Shown: positions 54,900-64,000 of the stretch, one piece after another | Position numbering within the stretch: position 1 is the stretch's first letter | How the letters are laid out: each line of letters begins with the position of its first letter | Source of the DNA: Maratus speciosus | Lineage: Eukaryota > Arthropoda > Arachnida > Araneae > Salticidae | Assembly: GCA_963932465.1 (NCBI GenBank) | Contig: OZ010787.1 | Span: 15,550,926 to 15,614,925 of the forward strand | Direction: 5' to 3' | DNA length: 64,000 nucleotides | Position numbers and translations under genes: made by a program | The notes under the pieces: generated by a model | Database searches by the model: none | Told to the model about the DNA's origin: nothing | Seen by the model: the letters and a program-made list of their open reading frames with translations, nothing else

Positions 54900-56362
54900 G
54901 TAAGTATACTTATAAGTTTCTCTTATCAGGCCTTGCTCTTTGATTTTTTTCGTATAAGTAACGTAACTAAAAAAGAATTTGTTATTATACAGGTTATTTC
55001 TGAATAATGATTTGAGAGAATGAAAATCCTAAAATTATTTCTAGAATTAAAATATTATATGAAAATTAGCCGATAAAAGGTATTCCTAACGTGATAATTA
55101 GGGGCTATAAAAAATTCAAAAAATTTATATCGCCTGTACCTGAAAACACGCCAAATAGTAGAAATTGCGCTTTTCCTAGCAAGAAAATTGCAGTACAACA
55201 TTTCAAGAAAAATTCGCTGAGATGGCGATGACTGACACTATTTTTCGGAACCACACAAAATTAAGAATTGCATATAAAGTTATTATAGTTAAAAAAAAAA
55301 AATTAGTATATTTCTATCTAAGATTAAAGCATATTCCCCTTAAGCATTCAACCTTAAATATATTTACTTTCATTTTTTTTCCGAAACTGAATGGAATGTT
55401 TTGCCAAATTCGTAGCTTCATAGCTCCTAAAAACTTCTATCGAAAAATTATGAACATTTATTCAATGCAAAATATGAGATCTTATTAATAGAATACTTGC
55501 GTTTTACAGTGATAATTTTTCATGGAAACCAAAGTAAATAATGTATAAATAAAGCATTCGAATTAAAATAATTTGCTTGATAATCTTCGGATTTCAATTA
55601 GATTGCATGAAAAAATGGAATTTTAAAATTCAACTATGTGGGATCTGCTGGTCACACCCAATTCAAGTTAAGCTAAAATCTTTTTTTTCTTTACTCTTTG
55701 ATTATGTTGCAATCTTTTATTAGCTCTTTTATTTAGTGTAAAGATAAAAAGAAAATTTACGACTGTTATTGAAAATAAGTTTAATAAATTTAGTGGTGTT
55801 TGATTTTTAGATCGTTTTGGTTTAATAAGTGCTCTAGTATATATCAATTGTTTTATTGTGTTTTTATATTTTTTTTTAATTTGCATTTAGACCCCGAAAA
55901 ACTCTGATGAGAAAAATTAGAATAACTCTAAAGAATTTTCTTCAAATTTTAAGAGATAAATTTATATCGGCAATAAAAAGAGAGGAGCAATTTGTATTAA
56001 AGAACAAGTTTTTGAATAGAGGCAAAAAAAAAAAATTAATTTTAAAAGTGGATATTAAATATCAATGTAAAGGTTGTACAACTATCATATCAAGGGTAAA
56101 AAATGCATACGCAACAAAACAGCGGTCACCGCTTATTATATCTAAAGTCGCATCCCACGTTCTAAAAGAAAATTTATCACCGCCCCCTCGCAAAGAACTC
56201 TTCCAAAAATTTTGAACCTCTCTATGGGAAATGTAAACAAAATTATAAAATATGATTTAATCTTAATCAAAACAATAAAGCATAATGTTCACTGACTAGT
56301 TCAAAAACATGTTTCTGAAAGTAAGACTATGTGCAGATTGTTGTATGAAAATTAGTTGTCAG

Positions 56363-58048
56363 CAGGGTCAGACTTAGACTGTGGGGGAGGGGGGGGGGCT
56401 TGAGGCAAACATTATTCGAGGGGGGGGGGCTTCTATTTTTTTAATTTTTCGTGAATTGTGCTGAAGTGACTAAAACTAAACTTCATACCTGTTGCATAAA
56501 TAAATTCCGTACCAGGTACTATTCACATCTATATACAGAATAGCACAAGAAAGATAACTTTAAGAAACGTACACTTTTTTTTCGGATATAGGAATATAAG
56601 GATAAATATGAACCGTTAAAATGTAAATACAGTACTTTCAGGCATTATTGGCTATTTGTATTAACACTTTTCTACTTAACTTAATCTTTGTATTCAACCA
56701 ACACGCATTTGGGCGATTCCATCATATGGAAAGGTAAGTGGTGACATGCATTCAATAATAATAGCAACAAATTTCAATACTTGTTATGTTGTTACTACAA
56801 TCCGGATGATGCACTAAAGTACGCTGGTATAAAATTTCATATGTCAAATTCTTCAAACAGAAAGCAACAGATAACAGATGTGTGAGATTACAGTAATATT
56901 TAAATTAAATTTATGTATTTAAAAGAAATCTATTTGAAATCAGGAAGGAAGAAATTTAATATCACAAAAGGAAAAACACTTTAAGTCTGTTTTCAAATCC
57001 AAAGGGTGATCTTTATGACATAAGTTTTAATACATTTTTATTTGGAAACGCATGAAACTGGCAGGTGTTGTTAATCAGAAACTATTTAATCGAAAGACTT
57101 TTCCGATTTTTTGTAAGCGCAGTAGATCTTTCACAAAATACTGTCAAAGTTGGTGTTTTGAACCAAATTTCTGGACGAAAGCAGAAAAATCACTCAGCGA
57201 AGGGGGAAAAACGTCTTGTCACGTGATCAAAATTGCTTATAACTCGATAGATAATTTATTTATCAAAATGGAAAAATCATTTCCCTTCCAAATCGCTTCG
57301 ATAATCAGGACTGTCAGTTTTATACCTTTACGTTTAAAAAATTAGTCCGTCATTGTGGCAGAAAGTTTCGCGCTTGTTTCGTCGTTAACTTGAGGCCTTA
57401 ATTTAGAATCTATGAAATTCCATTTTGTAAATAAGAAAATCAATTGAAAGGCTTGATTAACAACAAAAAAATTTTTAATAATTAAGGGGAGTGAAGAAAA
57501 CTTCAGCTAGCATTTCAATTAGAGAAACAATGAAACATATCCACAATGTTTTTTTTAATTATAAGAAAACAAAATTCAAAATAAGTTTTTTTTTAAGAAT
57601 TAGTAGTATTCAAGTCTTTAAATACAATATACATATATCAACAAGACCCGTGACGTTTTGAATATGAGGGGCAACATGCACTCTGCGAGTATGTTGCCCC
57701 TCTGCTACAGAGGTACGCTAATTTTCCCTAATGCTAGTTGCCATGGTTTGGACAAAAGCTTAAGCTGAAAACAATAGACTACCGAGTTGTTACTATAAAA
57801 TTTTAATCATTAGCTTTTTTGATGATGTAACTGGTACCTTCAGCGGTAGGGCATGGGGCATGGAAACAGAGACGGGGAGGAGAAGCGAGCCCCAATAAAT
57901 CTGAAAATGCAGAATTTTGGTGACTTTTGGCCATTTTTTATCATTTGTCCTCCTCTTTAACGAAAAACTTATAGCTGCCCTTGGAGACCTCCTGAAATCG
58001 GAGGGCTCGGGGCAGCTGCCCCGGGTGCCCTGCATTAGTCAGGCCCTT
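56363..58048. mobile_element. hAT-like element, 1.69 kb, 8-bp duplication
   Basis: GTTGTCAG lies at 56355-56362 and 58049-58056. The left end is CAGGGTCAGACTTAG and the right end, on the minus strand, AAGGGCCTGACTAATG. A G-run is inside the left end (56385-56427) and CGGGGCAGCTGCCCCG inside the right (58007-58022). The interior includes a copy of the 18.9-kb foldback arm. Nonautonomous. The first base of the right end departs from the usual C. Confidence 0.72.
56990..57400. repeat. Copy of the foldback arm found at 18860-19320
   Basis: Shares TTTATGACATAAGTTTTAAT, ATGAAACT.GCA.GTGTTGTT, TAGATCTTTCA, GTCACGTGATCAAAAT.GCTT and CCAAATCGCTTC in the same order. The + strand open frame 57052-57345 lies in it and is not supported. 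Confidence 0.8.
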
Positions 58049-58543
58049 GTTGTCAGGTGAAAAATCGAAATATGTAATTACAATTTACCAGGCTTGAATA
58101 TATTTATCTAGTTGCAATAGAAAAAAATTTACAACCAAGCAAAGAGGAAAAAAACCCGACTAAAATTTTGTTTAAGTGAAAACAAGGAAAGTTTTGTTAA
58201 ATATCTTATGGTTATTTCTAGATTCTCTTATAAATTAAAACTTAAAATGAGGAAAGTAGAAAATAATGTCAAAATTAACTTGGTCACTATTAGAAATATG
58301 TTTTAATACCTGTTTTCAAAGAAGACATTCCATCACTTTACCCAAGTAATCTGCATTGTGGTAAGTTCTATCAGGATAAGGCTACCAGTCATACCTCTAA
58401 ATCTATTGCTATATTTTTTGAAAAAATAAGAAATGAAACCTGAATTGAGGCTATTTTATTTAAATGCATCCCACCAAAGTTCCTGAAATGTCTTCTTTGG
58501 ATTATTGTGCATATGGACTTTTACAACAAGCTCTTTATAAGCG

Positions 58544-58740
58544 CAGTGTTGCCAGTGGGCTACTTTTTTATTTTTTTATCCAGATCGCTTGATTGGCACA
58601 ACTGTTTTGAAATGGTACAAGAAACCTTATTTTCGTCCTATTTAATCTGTCATTAAATAAGGCGTGTTTCAATATTTTTAAATAATGGTGGCAATCAAGA
58701 TTTCTGAATAAAATAAAAATAGCCCACTCTGGCAATACTG
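58544..58740. mobile_element. hAT-type MITE, 197 bp, 8-bp duplication
   Basis: TATAAGCG lies at 58536-58543 and 58741-58748. The left end is CAGTGTTGCCAGTGGGCTA and the right end, on the minus strand, CAGTATTGCCAGAGTGGGCT; the match continues through about 50 bases (TTTTTATTTT, TTGATTG.CAC). No open frame. Confidence 0.9.
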
Positions 58741-59893
58741 TATAAGCGACTTCCAAAAACATTGGATGGATTTTAGAAGATTGTGGTCGACGAGTGGAAC
58801 AAAATCAACCTTAATATTTTAAGAAAAGCTCTTTTACCTTGGAAATCAAGATGTAACATAATAGTTCAAGAAAAGGGCTATCGGACTGAAAATATTAGAA
58901 AATAAAATTCTTATTTTTGTTTATATACTTATTTTTCAAAAATCGTTACAAAAATGTGTTAGCACCTTCTGTATGATAGTGGAAATAGCGTTCAAAGGTG
59001 TGAAATCTTTAAAAACATTAGTAAGTTTGAATTTGACAAATGCAGAAAAAGTACTCTGATGTACAAGCTATAGTAGAAATAGAGACATTTAACTATGTCT
59101 ATTTCTGCTTTAGAAAACTATACCAGTAGAAATAACCCCAAGTGGCATTATGAACATTATCTATTACGCGTGTGAGGCAAAAAGTTACTTGCAACTGACG
59201 AAAACGTTCTGTTTATAGAGCATATTTCATTGAATTTTGATGACAACTTAGATAAAATGTCACTTCAGATAAAACGTCATTTAAGATGTATCAAATTTGT
59301 GCACGTGGATGCAGCTGTCAGCTGCTGTGTGTCAGCATTCACTCATGAAAGATGTAGCATCAGTTGGACGTTTTATCCCAACTAGAACTCTGTGTTGTAA
59401 CTTGGCTCTCTGAGCATAAAGATATTATCCTAATAAAATTAAAATGTTATTTGAAGTAAGTGTATTTTTAGGATCCGTTTTTGGGTTGATAAATGATGCA
59501 CGTTCTTCGTTAACATTCGCAGTCCTGTTGAAGATAAAACCGTAATGGACGGTCATTTACTTCAAAAGTGGCGGAAAGCGTGGATAGTGTTAAAAAAAGG
59601 GATTTTTGCAAGTAGATAAATTATAGCAGACTAAATGAATTTAAAATGCACATTTCACTTCAAACCGAATTATATGCATTAACTGGATATGGACACTAAA
59701 TCAAAGTGACGCGACATCTGTCATGATGCAAAACTCACCACTGATACCAGATGCAAATAACTTATCCAGCTTAAAAATGGACATTTTACGACTGCTTCCA
59801 AGAAATTTCTCTAACAAATGATTCGTAAACAAATGGTTCGTATTTATCGCCAAATGTAACTAACTTTTTGACTCACTTTTGACACATTTTTAA

Positions 59894-60134
59894 ATTTAAA
59901 TCATGAAGCTATTAAAGGAGAGGAGTAGACATTACAACATTCCACTGTGGAAAGCGTTGAATCCGAAAAACGAGTTCTTTCCACATCCGTCATATTTGAC
60001 TTGACGATAGCCGTCCAATCAGCTGTCTCCAGTGGAAGACGCGGCTATATGGCGGTTGTAGGAGGGGGTAGAAACACCTTCAAGTGACCTGATTTATGTC
60101 TACTCCTCTCTTTCATAGCTCCATGATTTAAATC
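59894..60134. repeat. MITE-like inverted repeat, ~240 bp
   Basis: The left arm ATTTAAATCATGAAGCTATT, then AGGAGTAGACAT, is matched in inverse orientation by ATGTCTACTCCT...AGCTCCATGATTTAAAT at the right. The interior has TCATATTTGACTTGACGATA. Target duplication not settled because both ends are in A/T. Confidence 0.72.
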
Positions 60135-60225
60135 AAGTAATTGGTGTATTAAAAAGTTGTTTTAACTACAATGCTTCAGACGATGAAAAGTTTTTCTTAA
60201 GCTTATAAAAATATAGTTAATTTTT

Positions 60226-61203
60226 AGGGTTCCATACTTAAAAAGTAAAAACGGAACCATTATAAGATCACTCCTGTGTCTGTCTGTCTGTCACAGCCCT
60301 TTTACTCGTAAACTATGCAACGTGGAAAGTTCAAATTGGGGGAAGTAATAAAGGCTACTGACCCACATATTTACAGATTAATAAATATTCATAAATATAT
60401 TTAGGAAAAATGTACAGGGGCTAATTAAGTTACTTGAAAAAAAAAATGCTTTCTTTGTATATCGTGTGGGGTATCGTGTGAAAGCTTTCGTAACGATGAA
60501 ATCAAAAATATATTTTATTTAATTTTAGGTATTACATTTTCAAAGTTATGGTGGAAAATGTAGTGCAAAAATATGTCCCCCCCCCCCCCATCAAACAGAA
60601 TTCTTCTGACCCTGAAGGGGATTATTCTAAAATTTTAAATGCATTGGAAATTAAATCTTTAAAGACATTACATCATAGTACAAAGTCACAATCTGCAATT
60701 GTGCACTGCTACATTTCCGGAATGTGAATAGGCAAAGTAGAATCGTCGCTCATCGATTTCGGACATATTTGAGTATGCAGGCGACGATTTATCTTATCCG
60801 TGTGCACCAAATGTCGTTTCGTACTAATTAATTGATGCTCTAAAACTTTCTAATTGGAAAATTGTCTCTACCTGGTTTCGTTTTCGATTTGCAATAGCTA
60901 TCTTCCAAATTTCGCCACTAGGGGTGCTGCTGTCGTTTGCATTAGGTTGGGCGTAGTCGCTTTACTGTACGGTTACCTCACTTGTATAGCTGTAGCTCTC
61001 TCCGTTCGCAAGTATTTTCAGGTTAAAGGGACTTTCCTTTGCACCCTGTATACTATACAGCTATACCCAACCCTACGTTGTATAGTTTTTACAAAGTCTT
61101 AGTATTCTTTAGCAAAGATATTTTTTTAATAATACACTTACTAATTCATATATTATTGTACGGAACCCTCTGTGCGCGAGTAATACTCGCACTTGACTGT
61201 TTA
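60226..61203 (+). mobile_element. Helitron-like nonautonomous element of the type known from Lepidoptera
   Basis: The start reads AGGGTTCCATACTTAAAAAG, then TAAAAACGGAACCATTATA and (GTCT)n. The end reads CGGAACCCTCTGTGCGCGAG, with a hairpin GTGCGCGAGT/ACTCGCAC and then TTGACTG. There are no inverted terminal repeats in the transposon sense and no target duplication, as expected for Helitrons. The start and the GCGCGAG-hairpin-GCACTTG end match, from memory, the Lep1-type and related Helitrons abundant in moths and butterflies. Exact end bases are uncertain. Confidence 0.65.
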
Positions 61204-61904
61204 GTTTTAAATTAACGCCACTTATTTCCGCATTTTAAATTCTTATTTTGGTTTACGTATCCCTTTTGCTTTCTTCATAATTTTTAATGTTGACAGTCAG
61301 AAAAGACGTCTTCAAAAGAAAACGTTCATTACGAGGTTGGTACTTAAAAAATCATTAATGTTCAAAGAAAACTTCGTGCAAAGGCTAAAAAAAATCCTTC
61401 GTCATTAAGCATAATTTTGAATAAGCAAAGATTTCTTTCAGAAATTAAAAGCCTTTTGGATAGAGAAATGAGTGATCAACAAAACCATCCGAAGAAAATG
61501 TTCCGTCTATTCGGCAATAATTTGTTTCCAGGCCAACAATATAAACGAGGGATGCATCGTGGCAGTTCATTATCCTGCATAACAACAATACGTTGTGATC
61601 TGTATATAAAAGACTGAACTTTCAAGTTATAACGTTCAGCTATTGTAAGTTTTACAGCAGATGAGAAGCCACATCGTTTGAACGGCGCATTTTTTATATT
61701 GAGGTGCTTGAATATTTAGTGTTATCATAACTTCCTACGACGCATTCTAATTAAGATAAAACTTTCTACGGATTTGCTTGACATGTAACTTCTTTCTCTA
61801 TCGAAAACGCTCTTAGTTTCTTATCATTTTCTATGCCAATTCAAAATATTTGTTTCAAGATGAAGGAGTTTTTTAATATTTTACTTTTCACAGATAAAGC
61901 ACAT

Positions 61905-62274
61905 TTTTATTTCTCTGGAAAGGTTGATAGGCACAACAGGATAATATAGAAATCAAAAACCTGAATTATATTGTTAAGTATTACGTAATTGTCCAAAAAA
62001 ATAACATGTGGTATTGCCAAATGTTTGACCATATCATTGGTCCATTTTTTTTCGCAGAGCATATAGTTACAAAAGAATTTTACTTCGATATTATGCAAAT
62101 GCTCTCAATTCTTTCTTCTCATCTTTTCATTTCTCTGGAAAGGGTGATAGGCACAACAGGTGAATATAGAAATCGAAAAACCTGCCTTATATTGTTAATA
62201 AGTAATTGTCCAAAAAATTAACATGTGATACTGCTGACTGTTTCACCGTGTCATTGATCCATTTTTTTTTTCAG
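61905..62274 (+). repeat. Tandem duplication of the 3' end of the intron, with decoy acceptor
   Basis: Two copies (about 61905-62058 and 62126-62274) share ATTTCTCTGGAAAGG, TGATAGGCACAACAGG, ATATAGAAATC, GTAATTGTCCAAAAAA and CATTG.TCCATTTTTTTT. The second supplies the true acceptor (TTTTTTTCAG at 62274). The first ends in TTTTTTTTCGCAG at 62058, a plausible acceptor followed by AGC ATA TAG, so use would give an early stop. Confidence 0.85.
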
Positions 62275-62395
62275 ATTCAAGTCTGGAGTAGATCGGATAT
62301 GGTTCAATATGGCGAATACGCTTACAATGTTGCTGGAGATATGTTACAGTTTCTTGGAGATTATTTAGAAGTTCCATATACAATGCCAAAGACAG
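62275..62395 (+). CDS. M1 aminopeptidase, exon 4 of 5 seen
   Basis: Encodes IQVWSRSDMVQYGEYAYNVA, then GDMLQFLGDYLEVPYTMPKT. This is the start of the catalytic (thermolysin-like) domain, with the family's V.W.R.D....G.YA...A...L.F...Y..V.Y..PK pattern. The acceptor is CAG|ATT and the donor ACAG|GTAAAT; phase 0 in, phase 1 out. Joined to exon 5 by an 83-bp intron, the only short one seen in the gene. Confidence 0.95.
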
Positions 62396-62478
62396 GTAAA
62401 TAGTTTTAGTTTAAAGAAAATTTTCTTGTCATTATTATTGAATAACCATAAATTGTTTGCTTTGTTATTGTGTTGCAG

Positions 62479-62633
62479 ATCTTGTTGCTGTACCTAGATT
62501 TATACACGCTGCCATGGAAAACTGGGGATTGATTACATTTACAGAAGCGGCTTTGCTTTATGACCCAGAGCGATCACCTACAGAAAGTAAAGTTTTCGTA
62601 ACAGTTGTAATTGCACATGAGTTAGCTCATCAG
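62479..62633 (+). CDS. M1 aminopeptidase, exon 5: AAMEN and HELAH motifs
   Basis: Encodes [20 protein letters not shown], then [18 protein letters not shown] and [19 protein letters not shown] is the HExxH zinc site (two His ligands and the catalytic Glu); the third ligand, Glu of the WLNEG helix, lies on the next exon outside the visible part. The substrate-amine-binding GAMEN motif reads AAMEN here: the first Gly is Ala (GCC). The acceptor is TTGCAG|AT; the donor is CAG|GTTAGT after HQ, so WFGN.V is expected to begin the next exon. Catalytic Glu and both His are intact, so the enzyme may be active, possibly with altered specificity. Confidence 0.95.
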
Positions 62634-64000
62634 GTTAGTTAAATTTCAATTACTTTAAATAAATCTATGATACGAATGCGACTCTAATAATTTGAGAATG
62701 GTTAGTTTGTTTAGGCAGACATTTATACGACGCAAACTGTCGAAATTTCCTAAAACGCTAAGAAAAATCCTGAAATAAAAGTTATACTCTTTCTATGCAC
62801 AACTTTGGATAATTTTATATCAATGTCCTTAAACTATTTTAAAGTCACATTTAATGAGTGAACTAAATAAATTACAGTTTATCTTAATTCATATCATCAA
62901 GATGTTGTATATTTTGAAAATTAATGATTTCCATTGTTCAGAACGATAACGAAGTTAATCTTTTCTAGTGATAATTTCTAGAGTTTTATTAGGAACAGTG
63001 TTTCAAGAAAGATGTATCAGTGGGATTTAATCGTAAGCTTTTATAATTTATTTCTGTAAATACAATTACTGAATCAGTAATTTCATATTTCCTTACTTAT
63101 CTTTATGAAAAAAGTTTGAAATTTGTCCAAATCCAGTCGAATTAATAAATGCGAGAAAAGGTTTGCAATCTTACCTTTACAACATGATTAATTTTAATTG
63201 TTAAGTTCTGCTATTTTGAGGAAGAACGCTGTTTTATTATTTAATTATTTTATTCGATAAACGCACAAAGTGTCTTGAAGTTTGCACTGAGATTCATAAA
63301 ATTACCTTATATGGTACCCATGGACTTTGCATTGCATAAAATGTTACCCAGTCACTTAGTAACGCAATTTTTCATTCTGAATGTTAGCTTGTTTTCAAAG
63401 AAGACGCAAAAAAAGCAGAAAAGAAATTCGACTTTTGGCCAGGTTTTCGGGGTGAACTTTGTCACTGTGCGATGAGGTGAAAACTCAAGGAAAGAAATGT
63501 CACAAATTTCAAAGTGAAACACCAATTTGGGAGGAAACGGTTAGGAAAAGAAATGAAGAAAAGAACAGGAAGAGAGAGAGAGAGAAGCAGACAGATAGAT
63601 AGGTATAGTCTATTCATGGTAATGTTCCAATCTTTCAGTCAAAATTTTTCTGGGTCTTTTTTCAAAGTTACAGAAAATCGAATTACATAAAATTGATATC
63701 TATCAGGAAAATATGTGGATTTCTCGAGCTAGAGGATGAGTTGCACATGCATGTGTGTTCAATATAATGTCGATAAGTAAATATTTGCTAGGCAACATAG
63801 TCTTCTACACATGTTTCATCTTAAATCTTTTCCATGTGTATGAAGAACAGTACTTTTCGTTTGAACAATTGCATCATGCAGAGAATTGCACTTTCATTAT
63901 ATCAGAAAACTTGAGATTCATATAAAAATGTGGACATTACTATACAAAATTTAGACATTTCTATACAAAATTTAGACAATTGACGAATAACACGGGATCA
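62634..64000 (+). other. Aminopeptidase intron continuing out of the window
   Basis: GTTAGT donor at 62634. I find no WFGN-type exon in the remaining 1.37 kb. It contains a purine-rich (GA)n tract at about 63569-63583, GATA units to 63602, and a 23-bp direct repeat (ACTATACAAAATTTAGACAT-like) near 63939 and 63961. The open frame 63275-63475 has no recognisable domain. Confidence 0.6.

Larger units (their letters stand above)
54900..62274 (+). other. Aminopeptidase intron, 7.4 kb
   Basis: GTAAGT donor at 54900 and TTTTTTTTTCAG acceptor ending at 62274. It contains two hAT-type elements, a MITE-like inverted repeat, a Helitron-like element and a duplicated acceptor region. Stretches 54902-56354, 58057-58535, 58749-59890 and 61206-61900 show no supported gene. 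The 102-codon open frame 55907-56215 is lysine-rich with no known domain. Confidence 0.85.

Noticed and set aside
55907..56215. 102-codon lysine-rich open frame within the aminopeptidase intron
   Set aside because: No recognisable domain, AAA-rich composition, and no splice or promoter support; could be chance.
62634..64000. A further exon starting with the WFGN motif
   Set aside because: I searched the remaining sequence for WFG..VT-like coding after an AG and found none; the exon must lie beyond the window.

Overview
The window is eukaryotic nuclear DNA: spliced exons, AT-rich sequence, two intact pol III tRNA genes, three tRNA-derived SINEs with clean target-site duplications, and a very dense population of nested DNA transposons and short satellites. 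The M1-peptidase exons and the repeat families point to an arthropod. A chelicerate, probably a spider, is my best guess; this is an inference from remembered protein and repeat families, not proven here.

The only real protein-coding locus I can support is part of an M1 zinc aminopeptidase (aminopeptidase N type) on the + strand. Five consecutive exons (32160-32419, 40844-40999, 54788-54899, 62275-62395, 62479-62633) join in phase and run from the N-terminal beta domain to the first half of the HExxH zinc site. The gene enters from the left (upstream exons not found) and leaves to the right. Its introns of about 8.4, 13.8 and 7.4 kb are filled with transposons.

1-8134: right part of a hAT-like element built of a ~32-bp minisatellite plus a ~300-bp satellite. 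A second element of the same plan (2864-7879, 8-bp duplication) sits inside it, as does a 465-bp hAT MITE. 8546-9680: a perfect palindrome and a tandem duplication carrying two identical tRNA-Ala(UGC) genes. 10691-11868: element with 30-bp perfect inverted ends. 12663-20070: 7.4-kb hAT-like element (8-bp duplication) holding two SINEs, two smaller inverted-repeat elements, a tandem array and a large foldback. 20574-26453: 5.9-kb TA-flanked element containing an inverted-repeat transposon (20751-24544), whose decayed protein gene is in turn split by a third TA-flanked element and accompanied by a SINE. 26527-29212: two further relatives with (AT)n tracts, one carrying a ~325-bp satellite. 31334-31860: fragment of a Mutator-like transposase.

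Inside the aminopeptidase introns: a TA-flanked foldback family in two copies (one containing nested 294-bp palindromes), a ~250-bp satellite split in two, a piggyBac-type MITE, a foldback element carrying a decayed FEN1/XPG-like nuclease plus cysteine-rich tail (41026-44338), its deletion derivative with perfect TA ends (49171-51888) nested in a 5.1-kb element with a 9-bp duplication (48487-53624), two further hAT-type elements, and a Helitron-like element (60226-61203) resembling a family known from Lepidoptera.

The best candidate for a poorly described system is the GTCCAG-ended, TA-flanked foldback family with its FEN1-like protein. Its element boundaries, deletion derivative and a cousin disrupting another transposon gene are all visible here.
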